Assembly (NCBI GenBank): GCA_031363055.1
Contig: JANLTP010000228.1
Location: 1 to 43,967, forward strand
Length of the DNA: 43,967 bases
From: JANLTP01 sp031363055
GTDB lineage: Bacteria; Pseudomonadota; Gammaproteobacteria; Burkholderiales; Burkholderiaceae_E
Direction: 5' to 3'
Notes under the pieces: model-generated
What the model saw: the letters and a program-made list of their open reading frames with translations, nothing else
Told to the model about the DNA's origin: nothing
Databases searched by the model: none
Made by a program: the position numbers and the translations under genes
Shown: positions 7,519-16,397 of the stretch, piece by piece
Layout: every line of letters starts with the position of its first letter
Numbering within the stretch: the first letter of the stretch is position 1

Positions 7519-8112
7519 TCAAGCCGGCTCCAGTTTCTTTCTGAGCCGGGACAACGACTGCGGTCGGATACCGAGATAGGAGGCGATGTAGTACTGCGGT
7601 ATCTGCGCCATGAACGGGCCGAATTGCTCGCGGAACTTCAAGTAGCGGGTCGCGGCGTCGAGCAGCAGAAAGGACAGTTCACGCTGCTCTTTGCGGATAT
7701 ACAGTATTTCCGCGATTCGGCGGCCGAGCTTTTGCCACTCGGCGTTCGACTCATATAGATCCTGTAGCAACGAGTAAGGCCAAACCACCAGTTCTGTGGG
7801 CACCACGGCCGCGACGGCGACTTGCGCCGGTTGTCGCGCCACTGCGCTGCCGAAGGACAACGTAAACGTACCTGTGGCGCTGAAATCCTTGGTGGCTTCT
7901 TCCCCGTCCGGTAAGGTCACGAAGTAGCGCACGATTCCGCTCTTGATAAATGCAACCTCGTGGAGTTTCTGACCCAGGCTGCAAAAGCAGGCGCCGGGCT
8001 CAAGCGTTCGGCGCTTTCCCTGGGACGCGAGATGTACGATATCGGCCATCGGCGGATTGGCCAGACGTCGGAAATAGCCGGCGATGTTTTCGACCAGATC
8101 GGATTCGCTCAA
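7519..8112 (-). CDS. Crp/Fnr-family transcriptional regulator
   Basis: 197 aa. An N-terminal cyclic-nucleotide-binding-type beta barrel (about residues 18-125) includes EVAFIKSGIVRYFVTLPDGEE and FSFGSAVARQPAQ-like sequence. A C-terminal helix-turn-helix ends in YYIASYLGIRPQSLSRLRKKL. No cysteine cluster for an Fnr-type iron-sulfur centre is visible, and the Arg/Glu signature of cAMP binding is not clear, so the effector is unknown. The start is TTG at 8112 with GAGGGAG upstream. The 148 bp upstream of it (8113-8260) are AT-rich, consistent with its promoter, and hold no gene. Confidence 0.86.
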   Translation of the reverse strand: MSESDLVENIAGYFRRLANPPMADIVHLASQGKRRTLEPGACFCSLGQKLHEVAFIKSGIVRYFVTLPDGEEATKDFSATGTFTLSFGSAVARQPAQVAVAAVVPTELVVWPYSLLQDLYESNAEWQKLGRRIAEILYIRKEQRELSFLLLDAATRYLKFREQFGPFMAQIPQYYIASYLGIRPQSLSRLRKKLEPA

Positions 8113-8260
8113 AGTGCTACTCCCTCACCGTTGGTTTGCTGGGTACACAATCTCGGCGGCTGACCAAAATAAACTAGTAATTATAAAAGTCATGTCTTTT
8201 TTAATACATGCGTTGATTTAGTCGTATGCATCAAGATCAGCACACCGATGACCAAGCGAT

Positions 8261-10921
8261 TCAATCCATCTTCACCGAAACCCTCGCTCCGACGTGAACA
8301 TAGCGCTCGGGCGAGCACGTCAGAATGATCGTTTGCAGGTTCTGACTGGCGATGCGAAGTACGGCGCCCATCGCTTCGATCCGGCTGTCGTCGGTCGACC
8401 CCAGGGCGTCGTCGAGCACCAGCGGCACACCGCCGTCCTTCGACACCATGGAGGCTGCGGCCAGGCGAACCAGCAAACCCATTTGCTCGCGGGCACCGGT
8501 ACTCAGTTGTTCCAGTGAAACTGTGACGTCGCCGATGGTGCGACTCGCGACTTGCAACTGGTCGTTGACGTCGACGCGCAAGGTCGAACCGAACACATGG
8601 CGGCCCAGCCGCTCGATGCCTTCACGCAAAGGCCTGACGTAGGCCTTGCGCATGGCTTGTTGCTCGGCGCTCAACAAGTTGAACAGCAACTTTGCGGCGT
8701 CGGCGCGCCGTAGCAGTCGTTCAAGCGCATCGCTCGCCTCGAATGCGACGCGCTCGGCCTCCGACAGTGCCTGCGCCAAGCCTTTGTCGCCGATGAGTTC
8801 CAGTCTGGCGCGCAATGCGATGAGGTGCTGCTCCTGCCTGTCGCTTTGTTCGCGTGCGTTCTTTAACGCTGGCTCTGCCGAATCGAGGATCGCCTTGATT
8901 GAGAGGGGGTCACGATTTCCAAGTCGCTCCTTTGCCGTCCGCAGGTTTTCGAGCGCAGCCGCGACCGCAGTCTGCGCGAATGCCAGCCGGTTGTTCAACT
9001 CCTCGTCGCCACAGGTATGACGCTCGCCCTCCAGGCGTTCAGTTTCCAACCGCTCGTCCTTGGCTGCCTGTTCCAACAACGCGGTCTTCACCGCACTGTC
9101 TTGAGCACATTCGGCAAAATGAATCTGCAGCGGTCTAAAGGCCGACTCAGCGTCCTGAAACGCGCGTCTCGCTAGTACGGCTGCTTGGCTCGCTGCGCCC
9201 AATAACTCCTTGGCCTGATCGACGCTTGCAGGTAAAGGAAGCGCCGAGCTGCGCTGCCCCGAATGCGCGGAACTGCGCTGGGACGGATACGCGGCGACGG
9301 TTGCCGTTGTTGTCTGCACCAGCCGTTCCAGCGATTCGCGTGTCAGGTCGCGCAGATGTTGCCTGGCAACTCGGTCGCGATCGGCAGTGGTGCGCTTTGA
9401 GTCCTGCAGGGCAGTCCAGGCGTGTTCTGCGTCCTCGGGTGTTGCCACTCCGGCTTTCGCGCAGGCCTTGGTGAGTAGATGTTGCGCATCGGTAACCGCT
9501 TGCCGTAACGCGTGTGCGCTGGTACCGGGTTCGACGCGAAAATCTGCCACATTGGCCAGCGTCGCGCAGACCAGTTCGCTGACGGTGATGACGCGTGCCT
9601 GGCCGGCAACCAACGCCTGTGGCACGCCATTGATGTCGAGGCTGAGCGCACTCATCGCCGTAATCGTCAATTGCGGTGATGCGACATTGAGTACGCCTTG
9701 GGCCGTTTTCAGCGCAAGTTCCGCTTCTCGAATGCTGCTGCGCAACTTCTCGGTGATTTTGGTGGAGGCTACTACGGCATTGGCGCGAGCCGCCTCGGTG
9801 TCGGCTTCGCGGACATGTGCCAGTCGCTCTTTCATCAGCACCAGAGCAAACTCGGCGTCGCGAAACTTCAGATCGGCTTCGCGCAATGCTTCATCAGCAT
9901 CGCGCTGGTCGGCAACGGTTTGGGCCGCTTCGCGAGTGGCTCTGGCTGCGTTCAGTTGTTCCGTTGCACGAGCGTAAGTGCCTGAAGAGCTTGTGTGCAA
10001 CGCGGCGGCTTGACGGGCCGCTTCTGCGGCCTGTTTGACCCGGCGGACCAATCCGACCCGATGCTCGCGCGCAGCCTGAATGGCCTGCGCGCCTTGCGCC
10101 GATAGTTGATGTTGCGCATGGGCACGATCGATATCGACGGCCAGCATCGATACCTCGTCCCAATCGGCCTGCGCTTTTTTGCGGGCGTCTTCGAGCGCGC
10201 TGAGGCCACGCCGATGGGTCGCGACCGATTTTTCAAGGCTCGCGAAACGGCCGATGTCGTCCTCGATCTCCTTGAGCTGTGATTGCAGGCTCTGGACTCT
10301 GGCGAGCGCCTCGGCGGCTCGAGCACGAGCCTGACCGATGGGATCGTCTTTTTCGCGTCCGGTCTCTGTGAAGTATCGGGCAAACTCGTTACGGGCGGCT
10401 TCGAACAGCGCCTCTTCCTTCTCGCCGGATTTGGTTTGTCCTGCGGCACGGTCGAGCGCCTGAGCCAGGGCGGGCTGATTGTTTAACTCCGGCATGTCGA
10501 GCTGCTGGCCTTGGGCGATCCGCAACGCCCGCCACAGGGCGGTGTCGACGCTGCCAGCCAGGATCTGTTGAACCCGATCATGCGCCTCGCGACCACTGAG
10601 GTTTTCGGCCTTCGGCGCGTGGATGGTGAGTCGGGTTTCGCGATCCTTATGGAAACGTTTGAAGTAGGTGAATTGGTACGCACCCATCTCGATATCTGCC
10701 TCGACCTCGGAGCCGACGTCTCGATGGACCGGCTTGGTCTTTCTTACCTCTTCCTTGCGGCTGTCGTCGCGGTGGTCGAACAGGACATTGATGCCTTGCA
10801 TCAGCGTCGATTTGCCGGCCTCGTTCGGGCCGTGAACGATGGTCACCCCGATCGCTGCGAAGCGGACCTCCGCTTCGGTAACGCCGCCGAAATTTTTCAG
10901 GCGGACGCGATCAATCCTCAT
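8261..10921 (-). CDS. SbcC/YhaN-like AAA ATPase (DNA double-strand break repair)
   Basis: 886 aa. The N-terminus has a Walker A motif GPNEAGKST at residues 31-39 after MRIDRVRLKNFGGV. A long coiled-coil-prone region rich in Ala, Glu, Gln and Arg fills roughly residues 180-770. The C-terminus carries the ABC-type signature LSTGAREQ and Walker B PLVLDDALGSTDD. This is an SMC/Rad50-like ATPase of the YhaN/SbcC type. The start is the ATG at 10921, which overlaps the stop of the preceding sbcD-like gene as ATGA; a longer in-frame start at 10966 would intrude into that gene. The two proteins should form a nuclease-ATPase complex that processes DNA ends. Small for SbcC (usually above 1000 aa), closer to YhaN. 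Confidence 0.87.
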   Translation of the reverse strand: MRIDRVRLKNFGGVTEAEVRFAAIGVTIVHGPNEAGKSTLMQGINVLFDHRDDSRKEEVRKTKPVHRDVGSEVEADIEMGAYQFTYFKRFHKDRETRLTIHAPKAENLSGREAHDRVQQILAGSVDTALWRALRIAQGQQLDMPELNNQPALAQALDRAAGQTKSGEKEEALFEAARNEFARYFTETGREKDDPIGQARARAAEALARVQSLQSQLKEIEDDIGRFASLEKSVATHRRGLSALEDARKKAQADWDEVSMLAVDIDRAHAQHQLSAQGAQAIQAAREHRVGLVRRVKQAAEAARQAAALHTSSSGTYARATEQLNAARATREAAQTVADQRDADEALREADLKFRDAEFALVLMKERLAHVREADTEAARANAVVASTKITEKLRSSIREAELALKTAQGVLNVASPQLTITAMSALSLDINGVPQALVAGQARVITVSELVCATLANVADFRVEPGTSAHALRQAVTDAQHLLTKACAKAGVATPEDAEHAWTALQDSKRTTADRDRVARQHLRDLTRESLERLVQTTTATVAAYPSQRSSAHSGQRSSALPLPASVDQAKELLGAASQAAVLARRAFQDAESAFRPLQIHFAECAQDSAVKTALLEQAAKDERLETERLEGERHTCGDEELNNRLAFAQTAVAAALENLRTAKERLGNRDPLSIKAILDSAEPALKNAREQSDRQEQHLIALRARLELIGDKGLAQALSEAERVAFEASDALERLLRRADAAKLLFNLLSAEQQAMRKAYVRPLREGIERLGRHVFGSTLRVDVNDQLQVASRTIGDVTVSLEQLSTGAREQMGLLVRLAAASMVSKDGGVPLVLDDALGSTDDSRIEAMGAVLRIASQNLQTIILTCSPERYVHVGARVSVKMD

Positions 10922-12057
10922 GCCGCGCGCCCGACCAGCCGAACCATCAGGGCCAACGCGTCGCAAGCCTGCTCGCGCTCAATGCCCTGGCCCTGTGCTT
11001 GCAGGCGCAGTTTTTCCAATGCGGCTGCAGCAAAGCCGGCCAGCGACAGGTTCTGAAAATCGGCGCCCTCGGGTATCACGACGAGCTCGGAGCGGCTGCC
11101 CGAGCGAACCAGGGCGGCGAACAGATCGCGGGCGTGATCTTCGACCTCCTCGAGGCGGGCATGCGCTTGCAGCCCGAGTGCGCCAACCAGACCCAGCTTC
11201 AGAATCGTTCGCTCCTTGTCCGGCATCGTTTGCAGGTAACGATTGAGTGCCTCAACATCTTCAAGGCTCGACACTTGGGCAACGTGAACCGGAAATTGCC
11301 AGGTTCCATTCTGGCGCGGCGTCACCGAGACCGAGGCATTGTCGAGATCAACAATCAAGACCTTGCCAGGATCGATCTCGTCGAAATCATAAGCTTCATG
11401 CGTCCCGGAGTAGAAAATCCGTCCACTCGCGCCGACGCGGGTAAATGAGTGGCGATCCCCCAGGGCGAGGTAATGATAGCGGCCCTCGTGCAGTGCCCGT
11501 TCGGCGTCGACAACCCGGATGACTGCCGGATTGTCGCGGTCGGGCGACAGGGTGTCGACGGCGCCATGGCCGACCATGATGCGCAGCACGTCCGGCGTCG
11601 TCTCAAGATGGGCTGCTGCCGACGCAACGAGATCCGTCAACGGTCGCTTCGATGTCCAAGGCGCACCGATTACCTCGACTCCGGGCCGCACTGTGATGGG
11701 CCGACCCGGTGTGTCCAGGACCTGCACCTGCGGTGGCTTACGTTCATTCCAGGCTTTGCTGGTGAATACGCTGGCCGCGTCCAGCGGGTCGTGGTTGGCG
11801 GGCAGCAGGTAGATGGGCATCGGTATTCCGGCCAGCACTTCGCAAGCCTTGAGCACGGTTCGGCGATCAACCTGATTGGTCTCGAAGATATCGCCGGCAA
11901 CCACGATGAACTCGCAGCGTTCCGCCTGGGCGATGCGGCCAAGATTGCGGATACCGTCGAAGCGGGCGGCGGTCCAGAGTGCCTGCGAATCGGCGTTCAG
12001 AAACTGACGTGTGACGCCTAGCTGCCAATCGCTGGTATGCATGAAACGAGTTTGCAT
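10918..12057 (-). CDS. SbcD/YhaO-like DNA repair exonuclease (metallophosphoesterase)
   Basis: 379 aa. Calcineurin-like phosphoesterase motifs occur in order: HTSDWQLG (metal ligands D and H), VVAGDIFE, LPANHDPLD, IMVGHGAVD and ALGDRHSF. This is the Mre11/SbcD fold, a Mn2+-dependent nuclease that works with the following ATPase. The ATG at 12057 is preceded by AAGGA; the frame stays open upstream to 12267, but that stretch lies across an IS3 relic and has no family similarity. ATGA coupling to the downstream ATPase gene implies a fixed complex. The promoter must lie in the 200 bp separating it from selB, where the IS relic sits. Confidence 0.87.
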   Translation of the reverse strand: MQTRFMHTSDWQLGVTRQFLNADSQALWTAARFDGIRNLGRIAQAERCEFIVVAGDIFETNQVDRRTVLKACEVLAGIPMPIYLLPANHDPLDAASVFTSKAWNERKPPQVQVLDTPGRPITVRPGVEVIGAPWTSKRPLTDLVASAAAHLETTPDVLRIMVGHGAVDTLSPDRDNPAVIRVVDAERALHEGRYHYLALGDRHSFTRVGASGRIFYSGTHEAYDFDEIDPGKVLIVDLDNASVSVTPRQNGTWQFPVHVAQVSSLEDVEALNRYLQTMPDKERTILKLGLVGALGLQAHARLEEVEDHARDLFAALVRSGSRSELVVIPEGADFQNLSLAGFAAAALEKLRLQAQGQGIEREQACDALALMVRLVGRAA

Positions 12058-12127
12058 TTTTTCCTTTGAGCGGTTCGCAGACCGTGTAAACCGCCTATGG
12101 CCCAGCCTCGGTTCCACGTACACCAAC

Positions 12128-12265
12128 CTACGCGGCTGAGGGGCCTCGTTTTGCATCAACCGGCGATTGGTAACCGATAGAAGAATGGATGCACTCCGTA
12201 TTGTAGAAGCCTTCAATCCAGTCGACGATATCGAGTCGAGCCTGCTCTCGAGTTTCGGCAGCGTC
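12128..12265 (-). pseudogene. IS3-family transposase C-terminal relic
   Basis: A minus-strand frame reads ETREQARLDIVDWIEGFYN then TECIHSSIGYQSPVDAK, matching the end of IS3-family (rve) transposases, where the pattern is roughly IEx(F/W)IExFYNxxRxHSSLGYxSPxxFE. About 45 residues remain. The N-terminal part, including the DDE residues and the HTH OrfA, is absent. The relic begins exactly at the selB stop codon (12264), which suggests that an insertion and deletion trimmed the end of selB or its 3' flank. Confidence 0.78.
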
Positions 12266-14237
12266 ACTCCTGTGACACACCCAACTCCACCATCCAGCGT
12301 CGCTCACGCGCAAACCGGGTGAAGCCGTTGCGGTCCAGAAACTCGAGGACTTGAATGGTCAGATTTCTGCCAATGCCGGATTTGTCACGAAAGGCCGCTG
12401 CGTCAAAGCCCTGTTGAGGCGCCTGTGCGGCCAACTCGCGCGCCACCTGAACCAGCGCTGCAACGGTGTCCGGTAAATAGAAACGGTTGGCGGCAACGGC
12501 CGCCAGATGCCCGGAGTGACTGGCGCGTTGCGCAAAGGCCTGTAGAACGGTCAGATCGACATCAAGCGTCTTCGCCAGATCGCCGATGATCGGTGGCCGC
12601 AAACCGGCACCTCGCAAGGCTGCGCTGACGCGATCGAACAGAATCTGGTCCTTCGCGGAAAGCTGTGCGCGGTGTTCGGGCACTCGCAGATGCAGGCCAT
12701 CGCGAACAATAACCCGTTCGGCGATCAGTGATCGCAAAGCCGCTCGGCGGATTGTGTTGACAATACTTCTGGATGAATAATTGTTGGAGTCGCTGGCTAC
12801 CGATTCCGGCGTCGCCCCACCCGAGTCCAGGGTCGCCGAAAGCAATTCCGTTTCATTGGCGCCGATCCGTTCGGGATGCCTTTGATGATGAATCACCATA
12901 CATCGTGTGAACCGCTCGCGCAGTGCTCGCCACTGCGCAGTCGAAACCGCGAACTCGTGTTCGTGATGGGTAACGAGTTGTAATTCGACGGCCGCTCGCA
13001 GCACTTGCTGCTCGGCGTCATTCAGGTTCCGGGCACGTTCAAACTGTGGCAGATCGACGCCGTCGGACTTTGTGTTCAGCAACCGGCGCAACGACGCCTG
13101 CGCGCTCGGTTCTCCGAGCGCGTCGAGCTCGGCGAGTCGAGCGGGTTTGGCGCGACCGCGCGCCGTACCGAACGGATCAAGGACGCGGCCGCCGCCGATG
13201 GTGCGTTGCGCGGCCTGGTCACGCAAGACGAAGCGATCGCCGTGCAGGGCGGCGATTGGTTGATCGAGTACCAGTTGCGCTAACCCGGCACGACCGGCAG
13301 CCAGGGTTTTTGCATCCAGCAGGACCACTCGCGCCGGTATTGAGGCGGCTGCCAGATGCAGTTGTACCGGCGCGCCATCGGACAAATGCCTCGCTTCACT
13401 CGCGAGCAGTTTGAGTTCGACATCGAGACGTTGAGTGGGCGAATGAATGTTCGCTGCCAGCGCCCAATCGCCACGCTCGATGCGTACCTTTCTGAGTTCC
13501 AATCCGCTCAGGTTCAGGGCACAGCGCTGCCCGGCAAGTGCGCAGCTCGCCAGTCGATTCTGCGCATGAATGCTGCGGATGCGCGCTTCAATGCCGTGCG
13601 GTGAAAGGATTACCAGATCGCCGACTTCCGCGCGTCCGGAATAGACGGCACCGGTAACGACCAGTCCGGCACCGGACAATGAAAATGCGCGGTCGATCGC
13701 CAGTCGAAAGTTCCCGCCCGTGGCCGCGCTCGCTTGAGTCCGGGCGGCATTGACCAGATGTTCCCGAAGCGCGTCGACGCCGACACCGGTGGTGGCGACT
13801 ACGGGCAGAATCGCTGCGTCCTTGAGTCCTGTGCTGGCCAGCAGCGCACGAATCTCCTGGGTTACCTCGGCCACGCGTGCGGCGTCGACCCGATCAACCT
13901 TGGTTAGCGCTACGACGCTCTGTTTGAAGCCCAGCAACTCGAGAATTGCCAGATGCTCAAGCGTTTGCGGCATCGGGCCATCGTCGGCCGCGATGACCAA
14001 CAGCACACAGTCGATGGCCGCTACCCCGGCCAGCATGTTGCGAACAAAACGCTCGTGTCCGGGCACATCGACAAAACCGATTGGCTCTGCCAGACCGAAG
14101 TCCGCATAGGCGAAGCCGAGATCGATCGACATGCCGCGTCGTTTCTCTTCCTCGAGGCGGTCGGTGTCAACATGGGTGAGCGCGCGCACCAGGCTGGTCT
14201 TGCCATGATCGACATGGCCAGCAGTTGCCACGATCAT
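12264..14237 (-). CDS. selB: Selenocysteine-specific translation elongation factor SelB
   Basis: 657 aa, normal for bacterial SelB. G-domain motifs: GHVDHGKT at residues 7-14, DVPGHE at 57-62, TKVD at 112-115. Then come the EF-Tu-like domains II and III and a C-terminal series of winged-helix modules (about residues 390-657) that bind the SECIS hairpin of selenoprotein mRNAs. SelB delivers Sec-tRNA to UGA codons. The last residues are MVELGVSQE, directly followed by an IS3 relic, so loss of a few terminal residues cannot be excluded. Immediately upstream in the same orientation lies a UGSC-type selenoprotein gene, a fitting substrate. The ATG at 14237 is only two bases behind a strong hairpin. 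selA, selC and selD are not in the window. Confidence 0.95.
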   Translation of the reverse strand: MIVATAGHVDHGKTSLVRALTHVDTDRLEEEKRRGMSIDLGFAYADFGLAEPIGFVDVPGHERFVRNMLAGVAAIDCVLLVIAADDGPMPQTLEHLAILELLGFKQSVVALTKVDRVDAARVAEVTQEIRALLASTGLKDAAILPVVATTGVGVDALREHLVNAARTQASAATGGNFRLAIDRAFSLSGAGLVVTGAVYSGRAEVGDLVILSPHGIEARIRSIHAQNRLASCALAGQRCALNLSGLELRKVRIERGDWALAANIHSPTQRLDVELKLLASEARHLSDGAPVQLHLAAASIPARVVLLDAKTLAAGRAGLAQLVLDQPIAALHGDRFVLRDQAAQRTIGGGRVLDPFGTARGRAKPARLAELDALGEPSAQASLRRLLNTKSDGVDLPQFERARNLNDAEQQVLRAAVELQLVTHHEHEFAVSTAQWRALRERFTRCMVIHHQRHPERIGANETELLSATLDSGGATPESVASDSNNYSSRSIVNTIRRAALRSLIAERVIVRDGLHLRVPEHRAQLSAKDQILFDRVSAALRGAGLRPPIIGDLAKTLDVDLTVLQAFAQRASHSGHLAAVAANRFYLPDTVAALVQVARELAAQAPQQGFDAAAFRDKSGIGRNLTIQVLEFLDRNGFTRFARERRWMVELGVSQE

Positions 14238-14239
14238 GT

Positions 14240-14276
14240 TAGTGTCCGGCCCCCGTATTCGCGGGGCTGGACACTA
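14240..14276 (-). promoter_or_regulatory. Strong hairpin abutting the selB start codon
   Basis: An inverted repeat pairs TAGTGTCC (14240-14247) with GGACACTA (14269-14276) and continues inward with GGCCCC against GGGGCT (one G-T pair), giving about 14 base pairs around a 9-nt loop. In the selB mRNA it ends two bases before the ATG and contains the only purine-rich stretch that could act as a ribosome binding site. There is no T-tract, so an intrinsic terminator is less likely. It could limit SelB translation or act as a SelB-binding, SECIS-like leader element; E. coli selAB is known to have a SECIS-like element in its leader. Confidence 0.55.
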
Positions 14277-14323
14277 GCCACTGCCTTGGCCTGCCGCCGT
14301 CGGAAGGCGATCTCAAATCAAAC

Positions 14324-14848
14324 TCAGCCCTTGGTGAGCGCCTGTATGATCTGTTCGACGGCGCCTTCGGCCAGGATACGCAATTCGGCGTCGCTGCGGT
14401 CCTGAATCGGATGATGCACAAACACCATCTTCGGATCGAATCCGAGCGTTTTCGCTTGTGCGGCTGCGGCCGGTACAAACTCGTTAGAAGCAATGCCAAC
14501 ACCCGGGATACCGCGACCTTCGAAATCTGCGATGTCATGCATACAGCACGACGTGCAGGATCCTCAGTCGGCCAGCCCTTCAACGACCACCTGGCATTCG
14601 GCGGCGATTTGCTGCCTGAGCGCATCGGGTGCCGGTCGTGTGAAGGTCGGTTTGCGATAGCGCTTGGTGGTAATGCCGCGGGCCGTCAGCAACTCGTCGA
14701 GCCGATCGAGGAAGACGTTGCCGCGTGCCTTCGAGATATCGAGAATACCAACGCACAAACCCTCGAGCGTCGCCGCTCGGGCTTGCAGGGCCCTTGCCAC
14801 CGGCGCCAACTCGGCGGTGGGATCGAGCAGGACTGTAGATCCATTCAT
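14324..14848 (-). CDS. UGSC-type selenoprotein with in-frame UGA (Sec95)
   Basis: 174 aa if the UGA at 14564-14566 is read as selenocysteine. The first part is MNGSTVLLDPTAELAPVARA (start 14848) through CVGILDISKARGNVFLDRL to QVVVEGLAD; the UGA is followed by GSCTSCCMHDIADFEGRG and, further on, MVFVHHPIQDRSDAELR. UGSC is the defining motif of the UGSC (seleno)protein family, so the UGA is at the active-site position. Both halves are family-like, have no frame break and no other stop. The 3' neighbour is selB, which supports decoding. The start codon overlaps the stop of the Trx-fold gene (ATGA), so the two are coupled. Its redox function is inferred; the reaction is unknown. Conventional gene calling would split it in two (14564-14902 and 14324-14542). 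Confidence 0.88.
14528..14548 (-). promoter_or_regulatory. Candidate bacterial SECIS stem-loop
   Basis: In the mRNA, bases 16-36 after the UGA can fold as UGCUGU / ACA-UC-GCA, with a 7-nt apical loop AUGCAUG and a 2-nt bulge. The loop lies 22-28 nt after the UGA, within the distance used by bacterial SECIS elements. A competing small hairpin GCAC-GUC-GUGC begins 8 nt after the UGA. I folded by eye only, so which one SelB binds, if either, is unproven. Confidence 0.35.
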
Positions 14849-16287
14849 AGGGTGATCTCCTGAGTAACCGGAATTGAGCCGACCGGGCCGGAGGCGGCCC
14901 AACCAGCGATAACAGCAGAAAAGAGGCCGGCACCGCCGCCGGCACGAACAATCAGGATACCGCCGGGGCGAAACTTGGCGATTTTGGTGCCCGCCAGCGA
15001 TTTCGGGAGGCCTTCGGCAATGCCGCCCGCGCCCGCTATCATGTCATCGGCTGGCAGCAGCAACAGTTGCGTGAGTTCCTCCAGCAGACGGGCTTTGCTC
15101 CAACCGGCTTCGAAAAACACCCGGCAGTGATCGGGCGAAACGACCAGCAGCGCATCGCCGGCCATGGCAAGCTTTGGATGATCGACCGCGCGCATACAGG
15201 CCGCAAAGCTGCGCGCCAATGATTCAGGCGTGCGCGACTTTTGGTCGACAATCCCTTGCACGCCCTCGCCGGCAAACAGGGTCACCGCCGAGGTGTTGCG
15301 CGCAAAACCGCGCTCGACCGACAGTGGGTTCCATTGCTCGTGTTCGGATTCAGCAAAACAGAACGTGTACTTGCCGGGTGTGCCCAGAGTCGAGCGATCA
15401 ACTTCACCGGGTCGGCCACCACCGACGTTGCGGATCACCAGTTGCAAGGCGCGTCCGATCGAGGCGTTGGCGCGGTTGCCCTGACCGAGCGCATTGACGC
15501 CGGAGTTCATGCCGATCGATCGGGCAATCGGGCCGTTCACGATCACGACCGGACCTGCGAACATGGTCGTGCACAAGATGCCATGCATGCCGAACTCGTC
15601 AATCAGTGCGGCCTCGACCGCCGCCAATACCACCGGCAGGTACTCTGGCTTGCAGCCGGCCATGACGGCATTGATGGCAACTTTCTCAACGGTGCAGGCG
15701 GCGAGATCCGGCGGTATCATGCCGAGCACTTCGCCGGCTTCGCGCGTGGTACCCGCCAACATGCGCAACACGCGCTCGCGAGTCGGCGGTACGACCGGCA
15801 GGCCGTCAGTCCAGCCGCGCGCGTAACAGGCTTCAATGGGATCTTCCGAGTCGCCCAGCTCGACGTTTCTGGACGTGAATCGGGCTTTGCCGAATCGGAC
15901 CGCCAGCTCTTCGGCAACACCCGGCTCCAAGGTCAACGAACCGCAGCCGGGTTTGGACGCGGGCAGTCCCTGGCCCAAGTTGGGGCGGCCAGTGATGCGT
16001 TGCCAGTCTTCGCGATGCCAGCCATAGGTGCGTTCGACTTCGATGCCGTTGACGACGCGGATCAAGGTTGGCACTATTTCAATGTTCAGACCGAATGAAT
16101 GCTCGAGCGATTCGTCAAATACTACCGAGCGCACGCCGGCACCGAATGCGGGGTCGTCCTGGCTGTAAACGGTCAACGCTTGGGCCTCGGACAACTCGCG
16201 CAGCAACGGCTCGACCAGGACGCAAGTCGGACACTCGCGCTTGGCAACTACGATCAAACCGTCGGGCAAAACGGACTGGACGGGCAT
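14845..16287 (-). CDS. Thioredoxin-fold protein with large conserved C-terminal domain, UGSC partner
   Basis: 480 aa from the ATG at 16287 (ACGGAG upstream). Residues 1-80 look like a thioredoxin-like domain: LIVVAKRECPTCVLVEPLLREL holds a CPTC motif, and VPTLIRVVNGIEVERTYGW holds the cis-Pro region. The rest is a conserved domain I cannot name, with GWTDGLPVVPPTRERV, EKVAINAVMAGCKPEYLPVVL, MNSGVNALGQGNRANASIGRA and VSPDHCRVFFEAGWSK. It overlaps the UGSC selenoprotein gene by ATGA, so the two proteins are probably made together and may exchange electrons: CPTC reducing the Sec/Cys centre is a reasonable but untested idea. No signal peptide is visible, so it is cytosolic. Confidence 0.8.
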   Translation of the reverse strand: MPVQSVLPDGLIVVAKRECPTCVLVEPLLRELSEAQALTVYSQDDPAFGAGVRSVVFDESLEHSFGLNIEIVPTLIRVVNGIEVERTYGWHREDWQRITGRPNLGQGLPASKPGCGSLTLEPGVAEELAVRFGKARFTSRNVELGDSEDPIEACYARGWTDGLPVVPPTRERVLRMLAGTTREAGEVLGMIPPDLAACTVEKVAINAVMAGCKPEYLPVVLAAVEAALIDEFGMHGILCTTMFAGPVVIVNGPIARSIGMNSGVNALGQGNRANASIGRALQLVIRNVGGGRPGEVDRSTLGTPGKYTFCFAESEHEQWNPLSVERGFARNTSAVTLFAGEGVQGIVDQKSRTPESLARSFAACMRAVDHPKLAMAGDALLVVSPDHCRVFFEAGWSKARLLEELTQLLLLPADDMIAGAGGIAEGLPKSLAGTKIAKFRPGGILIVRAGGGAGLFSAVIAGWAASGPVGSIPVTQEITL

Positions 16288-16397
16288 GGGCGGGCTCCGT
16301 GGGTAGCGCAATCGCGACAGCGCGAGCACTTCGGGGAATGATACAAGCATTTACGACTGCCCATCGGCGCGCGGTTCTGGCCGGTTTCAATCGGGCG

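Noticed and set aside
12058..12267. Long N-terminal extension of the SbcD-like protein
   Set aside because: The extension crosses the IS3 relic, has no metallophosphoesterase similarity, and the ATG at 12057 has a clear ribosome binding site.
14239..14625. Separate 128-codon minus-strand frame overlapping the UGSC gene
   Set aside because: It is a shadow of the selenoprotein frame, with Arg/Ser-rich composition and no family-like segment.
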